DNA of 64,000 bases from Chimonanthus salicifolius (Eukaryota > Streptophyta > Magnoliopsida > Laurales > Calycanthaceae): NCBI GenBank assembly GCA_013350335.1, contig CM023540.1:43383222-43447221 (forward strand), in the 5' to 3' direction. Numbering within the stretch: the first letter of the stretch is position 1; every line of letters starts with the position of its first letter. This document shows, piece after piece, positions 39,676-51,900 of the stretch. The notes beneath the pieces were generated by a model. That model saw only the letters and a list, made by a program, of their open reading frames with translations. It made no database searches and had not been told where the DNA came from. The position numbers and the translations under genes are program-made.

Positions 39676-41976
39676 TTAAAAAATAACATCTGTTGTAACG
39701 TGCAAATTCTGAGTAGGGGGATGGAAACACTTATAACCCTTCTGAGTGGCAGCATACCTCACAAAGACACAACGTAGAGCACATGGATCAAGTTTACCAT
39801 GCTGGTGCGGATAGACCTGAACATAAGCAATGCAGCCAAAGACACGTGGTTCGAGATTTGGTATGGACGGCAATGTAAGGAGAGTGGTCAATGTCTGAAA
39901 AGGAGTTTGATATTGAAGGGTACTGGATGGTGTGCGATTGATGAGATAAGCAGCCGAACAAAGAGCCTCTCCCCAAAAATGATGGGGCATATGGGCCTCA
40001 AATAAAGAAGCACGAACAACTTCAAGAATATGACGGTTCTTACATTCTGCTACACTATTCTGTTGTGGCGTATATGCACACGTGGTTTGATGAATAATAC
40101 CATGATGGCTCAAAAAATTATGGAGGTCATTGTTGACGAATTCGCCACCATTGTTAGACCGAAGTGTTGTGATCTTCTTATCAAACTGAGTAGCAACATA
40201 TTGATGAAATTGTTTTAATTTCACAGGGACATCGTGTTTTTGCTTTATGGGGAAAACCCATGTCATCCTGGTGCAATCATCTATAAATGTCACAAACCAC
40301 TTAAAACCACTAATTGTAGAAACTCGTGACGGTCCCCAAACATCAGAATGGATAAGCATAAAAGGCATAGAACTTTTATTCAATCTTAATGGATAAGAAA
40401 TGCAATGACTTTTCACCAAAATACAAATGTCACAATGAAAGTCTGATTCAGTAAAATGGGAAAACAAATCTGGAAATAAAAGTTTTAGATAACCAAAAGA
40501 AGCATGCCCTAATCGTCTATGCCACAACCAAATTGTTTTCATCCGGACGAACTCGTCTCCTCGAACATGATGTGCTTGACCCAATCTCTTACTGTAGTCT
40601 TTTGTCAAGTCCAAATAGTACAACTTGCCCCTCCTAGTACCACATCCAATCACGGCCCTGGTGAGAAGGTCCTGAAACAGACAATACAAGGGCCAAAAAC
40701 ACACAGTACAATTAAGGGAATCAATGATTTGAGGAACAGATAATAAGTCATAATCGAGTGATGGGATAACCAAGACATGAGATAGACTTAATGATGATGT
40801 AAAAGATAGGGACCCTTCTCCCAGAACGGGAGAGGTGGTTCCATTGGTACTAGTGATATGTGTTTGGTTTGATGGTTTGGGAGAGTCTAACCCAGTAAAA
40901 CTAGAGGTCATGTGATCGGTAGCGCCAGTGTTAATAATCCATGATCTATTACCACTAATGGAGGATGTGCAAGGGGAGATACCTGAGGTAGCCAAGGCCG
41001 TGGAGCTGGATGTACCTGGTGGATGGTCGGATGCAATCTCCTGGGATAACGTAGTGGATACGACTGATGCTCTGCTCAACTCTCTCTTTCGCCCGTTGTG
41101 AACCCACCCTTCTGGATAACCAATGATCTCATAACATCCCTTAATGGTATAGTTAGCTAAACCACATTTGGTACACTTCATTGGAGGCCGATTACGAGTA
41201 AAGACGGAGTTCAAAGGGGTTGGCCGAGATGGCTTGAACCGTGCGGCAGCCAAGGCGGTGGCATCAGAGGAAACACTAACATCAAACATGGTTCTCTGTC
41301 GGTTACTCTCTCGTTTAATATGTGCATAGACTGCTTCAAGTTCAGGTTTAGGGTCCATCCTCAAAATCTCGCCTCTAATTTGATCAAAGTTTGTGTCCAA
41401 ACGGGCAAGGAAAATATAAACTCGGAGGCGGTCAATCTCCATGCGTCTAGTTTTATTGTTGGCCGAATGCTGCATATGGCTGGGGCATAATTGGTCAAGC
41501 ACCTGAAATATCTCAGTGAGCTCACTGAAATAAGCAGTAACAGGCGCTCCATTCTGTGTCATCTTGAATGACCTTCTGTGGAGATCAAAAATATTCACCT
41601 CATCGGAACCAGCAGAGTATGTTTTCTTGATTGAATCCCAGACCTGCTGTGCTATGTCATAACAAATGAATTGTTTCATCTGAATGGGTTGCATAACATC
41701 AAATAACCAACTCTTGACTTGACAGTTCGATGCACGCCATTTATTGTATGTCGGGTCTGTGGCTATAGGCTTGGTCATATCACCGGTCAAGTGACCATGT
41801 TTCTCTCGTCCAGCAATCTTCATCTCCATGACTTGGTGCCATAGGGAATAATTATGTTCGTCCAGTTTGATTCCAGTTGAGAAGGTGGAATTGTCTCCCT
41901 GAACGGTGACAATTTGAGTGGGTGGATTTGATCCACCAGCACCCTTGGATTTGTTGGAGTCGTCCTCATGTGCCAT
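39676..41976 (-). pseudogene. Copia gag-protease-integrase polyprotein, inactive
   Basis: A 766-codon frame starting MAHEDDSNKSKGAGGSNPPT. In order: gag (LWHQVMEMKIAGREKHGHL near residue 45); a zinc knuckle CTKCGLANYTIKGC near residue 270, where the usual His is Tyr; a protease core WIINTGATDHM near residue 345, where the catalytic Asp of the D(S/T)GA motif is Asn; the GAG-pre-integrase HHCC region (LWHRRLGHASFGYL ... CDIC); and an integrase core with DVWGPS, then RSNNGGEF, where the second catalytic Asp is Asn. It stops at TAA (39676) where the frame would continue into the reverse transcriptase linker. The three substitutions are each explained by a C-to-T or G-to-A change. The chain cannot be active. 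Confidence 0.9.
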
Positions 41977-42976
41977 TTTATGTTGGCTGCGGCTTGCGGA
42001 AGCATGCTAGGTACAACAGAAAGTGATGGGCAGGGAGGACCGAGATCTGGGCGATATGAGGCCCTTTTTTTTTTTTCTCAACGGCAAACAAGTGAGAGAA
42101 AAAAAAAAGTTGAATGCACTGGTTGAACTGCTGAAACACCAGAGACGGAAAACAAGACTAGAGGCAGGCGACAATGGCGTCTCGGTGATGGGGTTCAATG
42201 TGCTGCCGTGAAATCCCTTTTACTGTTGGGACTCCGACCGGCAGATGAGTCTGATCTGGCGATTTTCATCGCCGCTGAATTAAAGGAAACCCCACTGGAA
42301 AAAACCCCTCTGCGATGGTCAGTTCAGATCTGCCTGAACTTGACATGGTGGACGAGGGTCGGTGCCGGCTGATCGGTGCTCCTCTGCAGGAAACTCACAA
42401 CCGATCGAAGGAGATGGTATCTGATATGAAGAACAGACGCCGGCTATTCTGTCTGTGGCGCGGTGTAAACCCCTTTTAGCTGCGATCGGATCTGATCGGA
42501 AGAACAGACGCTGGCTGTTCTGTCTGTGGGTGGGATCTAAGTTCAGGTCGGGATTGAAGGTAACCCCTTCACTGATCTGGGTTTGAATGGATTGAGGTTG
42601 TATGGGGGCAGAGGCGCGGCGGAATTGTGCGCCGGCGAGTGGATCGTGACGTTGCTGCTGGCGGATCTGGTACTGTGAACGGCAATGGGGCAGATGACGG
42701 GAGATATGAGAAGGCAGGAGGCGGACGCTGTCAGGCGGTGGGGATTCAGATCTGTCGCCGGTGTCTGCTGGTGTCCGGCTGAATCTCCACTGCGATGATG
42801 ACGGTAGGAGCGCCGCTCGCCGATTCCGGTCACGCCGATTCCTCGGTTCAGATCGGAAACGGGCAACGTGAAACAGAGATGAAAAAGAAAAAAGGGCAGG
42901 GTGCCGATGCCTCTGTTTTTTATTTTTTTGTTTTTTTTTTTTTTTTGTTTGTTCCTGGCGTGCAGGAGAAAAAAAT

Positions 42977-45900
42977 TGTAACACCCCGCCCTTTTCACTC
43001 TAAATTTTTAGAGTTTATTTTTTTTTTTTTATAAATAATAATAATCAATAAGTGATCGGGGCGGAATGTCACGACGCGAGTTAAGTTCGGATCTCTAAAT
43101 CTGACCCTTAACTGGCCAAGCCCATGTGCATATGAACTAAGTCCATAAAACTGATCCGCACATGGTACATATTTACCTAGCGGAATTAACTTAGTCTAGA
43201 TCTAACTGAGGTTATAATAGAACCTATGATTAATCCAATTTCCATTTTTAGATAGCAAAGTACCTTATTTATTCTCCAAAATTATTATATAACCTTAGTC
43301 TACTATTCATTCCAAACCATTCAAATAAATCCAACCATAGCATCTACTTAACTACTTATTACATGCCAACATCTAATTTAACAAATTACATTGTTCCAAA
43401 TAAATCAACTAACAAGTCCGTAAATAATCCATTCATAGTCCATTGCAATCATTCAAATCGCCCAAGTTTTTGTACTTGGTCCTCTTCTCCAACCACGTTC
43501 TTTCCTTTCCCTGCATCATCCACTAAAGATATAGATAGGGCGTTAGATCAACGCGCCCAGTAGTGTTTCTGAATAGGGCTACCACATGGTTAGTCAAAAA
43601 CATGCAAATAGGATAATAGTTACACATGTGTGACAAAATTCTGTAAAAATATGCTATGTATGAAATGAACATGTAATGAGTCCCACCCATCACCATTCAA
43701 CATAGCCATCACTTGACGGGATTCTCATCGTCAAGGTAACCCACAGTGGTTTTTCGGACGCCCCGACGGAATGTGGCCTCCGGATTCCTCCTGATGGGAT
43801 TCTCATCATCAGGGTACCCCACAATGGTCTTTCGGACGCCCCGACGGAGTGTGGCCTCCGGTTACTTCCCCATCATCCCATGCTATGCATGAGATGTCTA
43901 TGCAAACATGTCATTTGTAAATATAACATTTGATTCAAATAACTTATTCAAATAAACATAAAACAGCGAATAAGTTATGTGGTTACAACAAGGTAGGAAA
44001 CCTACAATAGTTTACTTTGTTCGACCCTTCCTTTGGACCGTCTTTCGATCACGACTTTGTACACCGTTCTAGAAATCCGAATACCCTATGTACATGGCAG
44101 CAAGTTAATCATTTGACCATATGATTCTAATTTGATTTAAATCCCAAAAATCCACTTTGTGGGGTTCGGCCATACCCCATGGCCGAACCTCACCCATTTA
44201 AACTTTGATAAATCTTTTATTTACTTATTACCATCTAAGTATCCCAAACTTTTCAAATGACACTTGGTAGGGTTCGGCCATACTACATGGCCGAATCTTA
44301 CCACCTTAGGTTTTGGCTCATAAGTCCATTCTTTTGATCATTTCATCTTTTCATCCTTATTTACCATAATGCCATTATACTATCCTTTGCCTAATTTTTC
44401 CTTAGACAACAAAGTCCATCACATGACAATTGGTGGGGTTCGGCCACATAACATGGCCGAGCCTCACCCTAAAGATTTTAATCCTATTTTCCATCTTTTT
44501 GAAAGCCAAACCAAACAACCAAATACTTACATGGGGTTCGGCCATCCAAGGTGGCCGAACCCTATGTCCATGTTTTGGTCTTCTAAAACATGTTTTTGGT
44601 GTTATTTAAACATACAAAATCAATATAATATTGCTGCCATTATACCTCTTAAACACCATCTAAATCAGTTCATGTACTTGTCCCAAATGACCATATTATT
44701 TCATGAAATTCGGCCATCCAAAATGGCCGATCCAAATGATCCATTTCATCAGTTTTGAACCACTGTTTTAAACCATGCTAACTTCAGTCCTTTGTCATAC
44801 AGATCCATGCTTTTAACCCTTTCCAAAACATGTATTTGAATCTTAAATAATAACCCAAAACAGTCCACATACTTCATGGTTTATATGTTTCAAATACATC
44901 AAAACCATACCATTATTTGCATGGGGTTCGGCCCTCCATGGTGGCCGAACCCTATGACCTTTGGTTTTGAATTTCTTAATCATTCATCTTTGTCCAAAAC
45001 AAACTTCCTTATTTATGTTTTAACCTTTTTAAAACACACACTTAAAATCATCTAAAAACAGTCCCAAATTTGTATGGTTTTAATTTCCAAAAACCATCTA
45101 AATAAATCCATTATTTCCATGGGGTTTGGCCATCCAATGGGCCGAACCCTATGGTCCATCTTTTTATCTCATTCAAGTACTTCCAACCACTATTTAACCT
45201 TTGTTAGATTCAGCCATCCAATGGCCGGATCATGATTTAAAAATTGTTCATCGAAAAACCTACCGTTTCCGCGACTCCTCCGATTGATCTTCCCTCCGGC
45301 TTGTTCCTTGTTCTTTCTTAGCCTCTCCTTCTTCTAGATTCCTTGATGATCAGGGACTGATTTAAACAACCAGCTGTTGTTCTTGGTAGAAAACGGCAAA
45401 GAGAGAAAGAGATAGAATTTTTTGACTTTGAATGGAATACCTTGAGGCCAACACTTTTGCTCAAGATATGCTTTTGTCTTGGTGAAACAAATCAATCAAG
45501 GACTGATTTCATATCACTAACCAGCTGCTGTTCTTGGTCTTAGAAAGATGATAACAGTCCAAGGGAGATAGAGAGATAGAGAGAGTAAAAATGAAAATCC
45601 TTTGCTTGACCAAAAACAGCCCAAGGTTAATCCTTGTGTAACTCCCTCTCCTCAATCAAGGTTCTTTATGTTACTTGGGGGTTTCATCTATGAAATGAAA
45701 CACCCCAAGCAACCAACGTCCCTTGTGGTTGGACTAGTGTAACCCCCCTTTTTCTTAGGTTCTCACATGGGAGTTTCATTTTGAAATGTAACTCCCATGT
45801 GCTGCACCGTCCCTTGTTGGTTGTCCCTCAATTTTTGGCTTATGTAACAGCCACCACTCTTAAGTGTAACTCCACCAACTGCAGCTCCAATCAACCCCAT

Positions 45901-46957
45901 TTGGCCCTCATTAACATCCCATGTGGGAGTTCTATCATTGGAATAAAAACTCCCCACTTCCAAGTGTGAAAACACTTTGATACTCCCATTGATTTAATAC
46001 ATAATTTGAATTTAAAATGCTGTAATCTTTTAGGTGTTACTCCTCCAATCAGTTACCCATTTGTTCTCCAACCTTGGAGTTACATGCATGAACCATCAAT
46101 CTAAGTATTGCTGTCTTTTGAAGATCCAACCAATGCTCTCTAACCATTTCCAACGTGTAAAACACTTTGCATTTGAAATCACACTCCCACCTCCAACATC
46201 TTCCATGTATATCTTTGTAATTATTTGCATCCTCTCCTTTATTCATTTCTCATTATCCTTGCATTTGTAACTCTCAAAACAGCCATCCCACTATCTCCAT
46301 TGTAGCCATTACATGCATGCAATGTTCTCATGCATCCAACGTCCCTATGCATCCCATGTAACTTCAAAATGTAACTCCCATTCCAAATGTAACTCCCATT
46401 TTATTCATCACCTAAATGGGGGTTACATGCATGGTAATGTCTCCCATGCACCAACGTTTTTCCTTGCTCAAAATTTGGAATTTAAAACACTTCCCCTCTC
46501 ATTCACACACTTCACTCACTTACATTAAAAATACATATTCATCCAACTCATTTATTCAACTCACCCAACCTAAGTCATTCATTTAATTTTAACTTAACTA
46601 ATAAATTCAACTCAACTTAACCCATCATTCATTTCAACTCAAACCAAACTCAAGCAATTAATAAACTTAAATTAACTAAGCTTGGACTCAATCCATGGTT
46701 AATCATGCCATTCACACGACCCATTGGGTCCCATCTAGCCATTTTGACCCATTTATCAAAATTTGACCCAAATATGATTCTTGACCCGTTTAAATTTATC
46801 TTACCCATTTATTTGTTTTGTAAACAAACTACCATCCTTTGGGTCTTGATTGAGCCATTGACCCATTTAAATTCAAATCAATTTTATCACAATGGCAATT
46901 CTGTAAATATGAATATTTTCATATAAAATGATAACTTTGTAATTCCAGGGTGTTACA
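42977..46957 (-). mobile_element. Solo LTR E (same family as LTR A), in the copia leader
   Basis: 3,981 bp from TGTAACACCCCGCCC to CCAGGGTGTTACA with perfect 5-bp target duplications AAAAT (42972..42976 and 46958..46962). It shares its first 150 bp and the CAACGCGCCCAGTAG block with LTR A. It holds no proteins. It contains a GGTTCGGCCAT...ATGGCCGAACC palindrome array (44163..45235) and a stretch rich in GTAACTCCCAT words (about 45640..46460). Since it lies within the copia leader, it inserted after that copia element. Orientation is inferred by analogy with the element at 34826. Confidence 0.85.
44163..45235. repeat. TTCGGCCAT...ATGGCCGAA palindrome array in solo LTR E
   Basis: Eight copies of an imperfect hairpin of about 30 bp, each GGGTTCGGCCAT, 2 to 7 bases, then ATGGCCGAACC or a close variant. 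They start near 44163, 44272, 44437, 44535, 44706, 44922, 45120 and 45208, about 90 to 215 bp apart, in otherwise unique DNA. Confidence 0.88.
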
Positions 46958-46993
46958 AAAATAATAATAATAAATCAATGATGATCGAACTAG

Positions 46994-47186
46994 GCTCTTG
47001 ATGCCATGTCAGATATGAAAATAGAGACAAATATGTTCTCTCAATGTAATGGGGAGAGAGACCCTGATTCACTGTATAAATAGGAAAAGATGAATTACAA
47101 ATAAGGAAGAGAATCTAATTACAATGTAATCCCAATATTGTAAATGGGGAAAGTTCTATTATAGGAATTTAACAACTCATTTGACA
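46994..47186 (-). mobile_element. Copia 5' LTR and primer-binding site
   Basis: The LTR 47007..47186 has TGTCA/TGACA termini and, on the minus strand, a TATTTATACAG box near 47080. The adjoining TGGCATCAAGAGC is an initiator-Met-type primer site with two changes from TGGTATCAGAGC allowing for one extra base. No 3' LTR partner is present in the window. Confidence 0.7.
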
Positions 47187-47596
47187 CAGGTTGTAAGTCT
47201 TACACACTAGATAACTTTACGAAAAGCGGCATTTGGAGTAGAGTGGAAATCAAATTCTGGACTTTTATTTCTTAAGACAGGTCCTGGCCATCCTCCAATC
47301 TCTTTAGGTTAATGTGATGTATTCTTCTATAGAGTTTACGTGAAGGTTAAAACACCCTATGCACTAATGACATGTGGCATATTTAGTATGGTAAAATTTC
47401 ATTAAGTGATTAAGTGAAATTAAGTTTTTTTAACTAGGTTCTTTTTTATGAGCAAGGTATTTAGGCCTCTTAGAACACTCTATTAATTTTCGGGACATTT
47501 GTAAACCTCTCTACCTACCTACACCGAATAATTTTATAAGGAGTGGGCCCCTTAGATTGGAATGGAAATCGAAATTCACATAATAAATTCGAAATA

Positions 47597-47971
47597 TAGG
47601 CTGCGTTTGGATTATGGGTAACCTCCATTACCCTTGTTTGGTAACAAACGATGCGTTTGGATGAGGAGTAAATTTTGTAGGACTTACCTTGATCTAGAGT
47701 TACTCTGAGTATTATGAATACTCCTTGCTTGGAAAGGATTTCTAAAAGGGGAGAGGATTTTTTAACCCTACCCTTTAGTTATCAAACAAGGGTAATGAAG
47801 GGTTATCCCTTTACTCCCCCATCCAAACGCAGGTCTAAAGGAGTAGGGATAAGAAAAAAATTTACCTCTTATTTTCCACTTTTGAAAATCATTTTCAAAC
47901 AAGAGGTATTCATAGTGTCCAAGGTAACCTCTGGTCAAAGGTAATTCGGTAACCCGTCATCTAAACTCAGC
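47597..47971. mobile_element. MITE pair with TGCGTTTGGAT inverted ends
   Basis: The outer ends GGCTGCGTTTGGATTATGGG and GGTAACCCGTCATCTAAACT (plus CAGC) are inverted relatives. Inside, GATGCGTTTGGATGAGGAGT (about 47649) and ACTCCCCCATCCAAACGCAG (about 47813) form a second inverted pair, so one element may sit inside another. The target duplication is not clear. Confidence 0.55.
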
Positions 47972-48039
47972 GATAGAGACCCTTTCAAATAAATTAACAA
48001 ATTATCTAATTCAAAATTACGATCTCTTAATATATAAAT

Positions 48040-48549
48040 CAATGTTGTGAAAATCGAATCGTATCGTAAGTCGCTAATACATCTTAAATTGCAAATCGTA
48101 AATCGTAGAATCGTAAGATTCATAAGTGTTTTCTCCTAAAATATTTAATATATGAAATAACGTAAAATATATCTAAAATATAATAACATGAGCAATTCTA
48201 CAACTTTCTTTCAATATGAAGTGAATTCTATGTAATTAGTTCATTAGAGCTCAAATTTCAATGCTCCAACTCCCAAAAGTATAAGACCAGTATATAATCT
48301 AAATATACTATGAAAAGTCAATAATGAACTAAAAAACCCTCAAAAAATCGAAAAGTCTTAAATGCTCATCACCTCAAGCCTTAAAAACCATTAAAACGAA
48401 ATGTTTCATGCTTTCACACTCCTAATAACTCCATAATTCTATTATTTATACGAATTGTAAGATTTGTTGATAGATACGAATCGTTCCTCTTATCATATCG
48501 TATGAATCGTAAGATACAAATCATAAATCGTAAGATTTTAACAACTATG
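48040..48549 (+). mobile_element. hAT-type MITE, copy 2
   Basis: 510 bp from CAATGTTGTGAAAATC to GATTTTAACAACTATG, flanked by a perfect 8-bp duplication ATATAAAT (48032..48039 and 48550..48557). Both ends are rich in ATCGTA/TACGAT words. It is the inverted relative of 1322..1833. A shorter related fragment is visible near 60045..60115. Confidence 0.85.
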
Positions 48550-48923
48550 ATATAAATACTCGATAAATTTAGAGGAGAGTGGCTCTTAGTTGAAATTGAG
48601 CTTGAATTAAACCCAAGATCTCGATTAACGAAGGGAGAACCGTGACACTCAGGCCAACCTGTTCGGGGGAGCGTCAATTAGGGCTTCACTCCAGTTCGTC
48701 TCTAACGGCTCCTCTTCGTTTCATAACTACTGATATGATGGGTAATATAAAATAAAAACTGAGAGCCATACGATTTGGATGGGATATTTGGTGGAAGACT
48801 CGCACGGAAGTCGTCTGAGCCACAGATAAGAGTTGTCAACCAGAATCGCCTTCGATTTCACGATATTACTTTCATCCATTATCGAACAGACATAAGAAAT
48901 CTGCTCTTCTTCTTCTTCATCTA

Positions 48924-51900
48924 ATGAGCTTTGCCAAGATGGCCTTTTCTTCCCATTACCCTCTCTTTCTTCCTTCATCTTCATCATCGTCTTCGTCGTC
49001 GTCTTCTTCTTCAGATTCTGTTTCCTTGATTCTATTTTCCGATTTTGTTAACTGCCGTGTCTTGCGATCCTCTAACATCTCCTTCCGCTACAGTGATAGC
49101 AATTGCATTAGCACTAATTCCAGCAAGAATAACAGCATTAGCGTCGTTCCTGTCAGAGCAAGGTTCCCGTGCTCTGCATCCGGCGACAGAAATTTGGTGA
49201 ATTCAGCCAAGGAGAAGGAGAAAGAGGAGGAGAAGGGTGGGGAAGAAGGGGAATGCAGCGATGCTGAACAGATTCCAGCTTCTGAAACAGCTGTGCGAAG
49301 CCGGATTTCGACAGATTCCAATTCCATCTCTCTTGGAATCAGAGAGCCTGTTTATGAGGTAAGAGATTTCTAATGACTGGGTTTAAAATTAAACTTTATA
49401 ATGTCTGAATTTCTTATAAAGAATTATTATTTTTTCAAATAATTTATTGAGATTTGCTAAAGTGTTGTATTTGAATAGGTAGGATGGGTTAAATGCCGAG
49501 TAAATTCGAATAAGAATTTTGAAGTTTTAAGTTTAAATCATTGTAACAAATATACTTGGGATCAAGAATATTCGGATATTTTCAAATTCTCAGATTTTTA
49601 TAGAGAAATTTATGGAAAAATCTCGTAAAAGATATACTCCTTCCGTCTCATTTTAGATATCTCATTTGAAATATTTGTATTTTTTAAGGAACTCTCTATA
49701 TAAGGCTATCACTTCATATGATTTCATTCATTTTCAATACACTTTATACTACTTGAATCTAAATGAGACAATTATTTTGGGACAATTCCAAAATCCGCTA
49801 CAACCAATTTGGGAGAGAGGGAGTAATATTAAAAAAAATGAAAGTATTAATAAAATAAAATAATAGTAAAGATTATCAGAATATTATCACAATATTACTA
49901 TTTATTGTATTTTTAATGTGATTTTATCGAGAATTTATATGGAATTTACTGTAGTGTTTATAAATTTTGAGATATTGACGACAATTGATATCTTGACATT
50001 AAAAATGTGGTAAATTTGAAAATATCATGACATTAATTTAAATGGAGACTTTCTAACTTACAATTGCAATTTAAAAAATTTAGAATCTAAATTTTTGTAA
50101 ATATGAATTCAACAAAAACAAAATCTCGCTCAATCAAAATTGAGTAAGTTTAGAATTCAAAGCTCAATTGAAATGGGTTAAAGAATCTTCTGTAGCTCTA
50201 AGTTCAAAAATGAGAGAATCTTATAATTAAAGTTCAAATTTTAAAAATATTAGGCTCTCTGAAATCTATATTAAAATTCTATATTTTAATATTTTAATTT
50301 TTATCAATATACGGTAGATATAAACGACTCGACCTTTTTATTAATAGGTCTTCTAAACTTAATTATTTCGATAAAAAGTAATTATCTCAAATGAAAATCT
50401 AACTTAAGAATAATATAGTGTTCCGAAACCGTATTTAGATGGAATAATACACTGCAGATTTGTATTTGTATTGACCCATTAAGGTGCTGGATAATGTTAT
50501 GACATGCATGCGTGATAGTGTCCATGGAAAGGTCCATTGTGATTGAAATTTCGTAAATTTCAGAAGTTTCAATTCAATTATTTCGATTTTAATTAAAAAT
50601 TACATATTGAAATATAGAACAGAGAAGTTAGAAATATAGATTTGGTAATTTTACAAGCGTCTTTATACGTGTTTGGGGGGTTACTTTTATATTTTATATA
50701 TTTAACTACTATTTTTACCTTATATGGATTATAAATCATTTTAAAACGTAATAATCAAATAATGTGTTTCCCTTCAGCCAAGACAATTTCAATAGGTTAT
50801 TGGGTAATTGAGTTTGTATATTGTACTATTCAAACTTCACCCGTTTGTTAATTGGATTTGATCCAGTATCCAATTACTGATGGGTACAAAATTTGGATCC
50901 ACTTATGAAATCATTAGACAAAGATCTTATAAAGAAAAAAACAAACTATTAACGATACTATAAGTAAAGCTAAGTACGAGATATATGACAATAGGTAATA
51001 ATTTTTGCACTAAAATGTTTTAAATTTGCTCATACTTTCCTTCTTTTCTCTTTTTCATATTTCCCAAAAGTAAAGATAAAATTAATTTTTTCTTAAAGTT
51101 GGTGCACCATGAAAAAAAAGATGATGCAAAAATTACTACCCTTTTATTAAGTATCACTATGCTTGATGTTTATAACTTTATATCCACATTTTTTATGTTT
51201 AATAGATCTCAGAAAAACATTCCATATATTCTTTCTTTTGTCATCCTGGACTAGGATCTATTAATTTTTTTCCTTAATACATCTTCTATGATCTAGTTCT
51301 CTTATTTTATTTTGCTTGTGGTGCATCATTTTTGTATTTCTTCTCAATTGAATATGGATGCCCATCTTAACACGTTCAAAATTTGTTAGAAGACATGAGA
51401 TGGAGTGAAATTCTCATTTTATCTCTACCAATGTACCGCTCATCAAGTACCGGTGTACCGATATGTAGAACATATACATGTAGAGCAACGTGTTATCAAT
51501 ACACCGGTACTTGATGAGAGGTATATCGGTAGATGTAAAATGAAAATTTCACTCCATCCTATATCTCCTAATAGATTTTGCCCGTGTTAGAATGACTAGC
51601 CATTGAATATATAAATTGTCACATGAGTTTTGATATTTAGCCTGTCTTTTTTACTCCACCGGACTCTTCTGCTTTTCATAGAATTTAATTTCATTGACAC
51701 AAGTACATATCACATCACTCCTCCGATGAGAAAATTACACGTCATTATTTAATTATTTAAGATAAATATGAAAATACAACAAAAGAGTGTCTATGTGGAT
51801 GTCTATCCATTAGTGCATGCTACACAAGATAAGAGAGAAAAGATTAGCTAGTAAACTAATCTTGCAACTCTGATTATTTTGTAATATATGGGCCCACTTA

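Larger units (their letters stand above)
38490..47186 (-). mobile_element. Ty1-copia retrotransposon, 3'-truncated and interrupted by solo LTR E
   Basis: Minus-strand order: 5' LTR (47186..47007, 180 bp, ends TGTCA/TGACA), primer site TGGCATCAAGAGC (47006..46994), a leader of about 1.0 kb split by solo LTR E (42977..46957), the gag-protease-integrase frame (41976..39676), then reverse transcriptase in broken frame to 38490. RNase H and the 3' LTR are missing: the element ends in reverse transcriptase shortly after YVDD, where LARD LTR sequence begins. Without LTR E it is about 4.7 kb. The 900-bp leader part 42010..42960 is notably GC-rich. Confidence 0.88.
47187..48923. other. Intergenic region upstream of the MRS2 gene
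   Basis: Holds decayed family 3 SINE words (47225..47330), a TTTGGAT-type MITE (47597..47971) and a hAT-type MITE (48040..48549). Promoter and 5' leader of the Mg2+ transporter must lie in about 48558..48923. I see an AT-rich ATATAAAATAAAA near 48742 but cannot assign a TATA box with confidence. Confidence 0.55.

Noticed and set aside
42319..42984. Minus-strand open frame of 221 codons in the copia leader
   Set aside because: No recognisable domain. It lies between primer site and gag of a dead retrotransposon and is explained by high G+C, so it is kept only as an observation on the leader.
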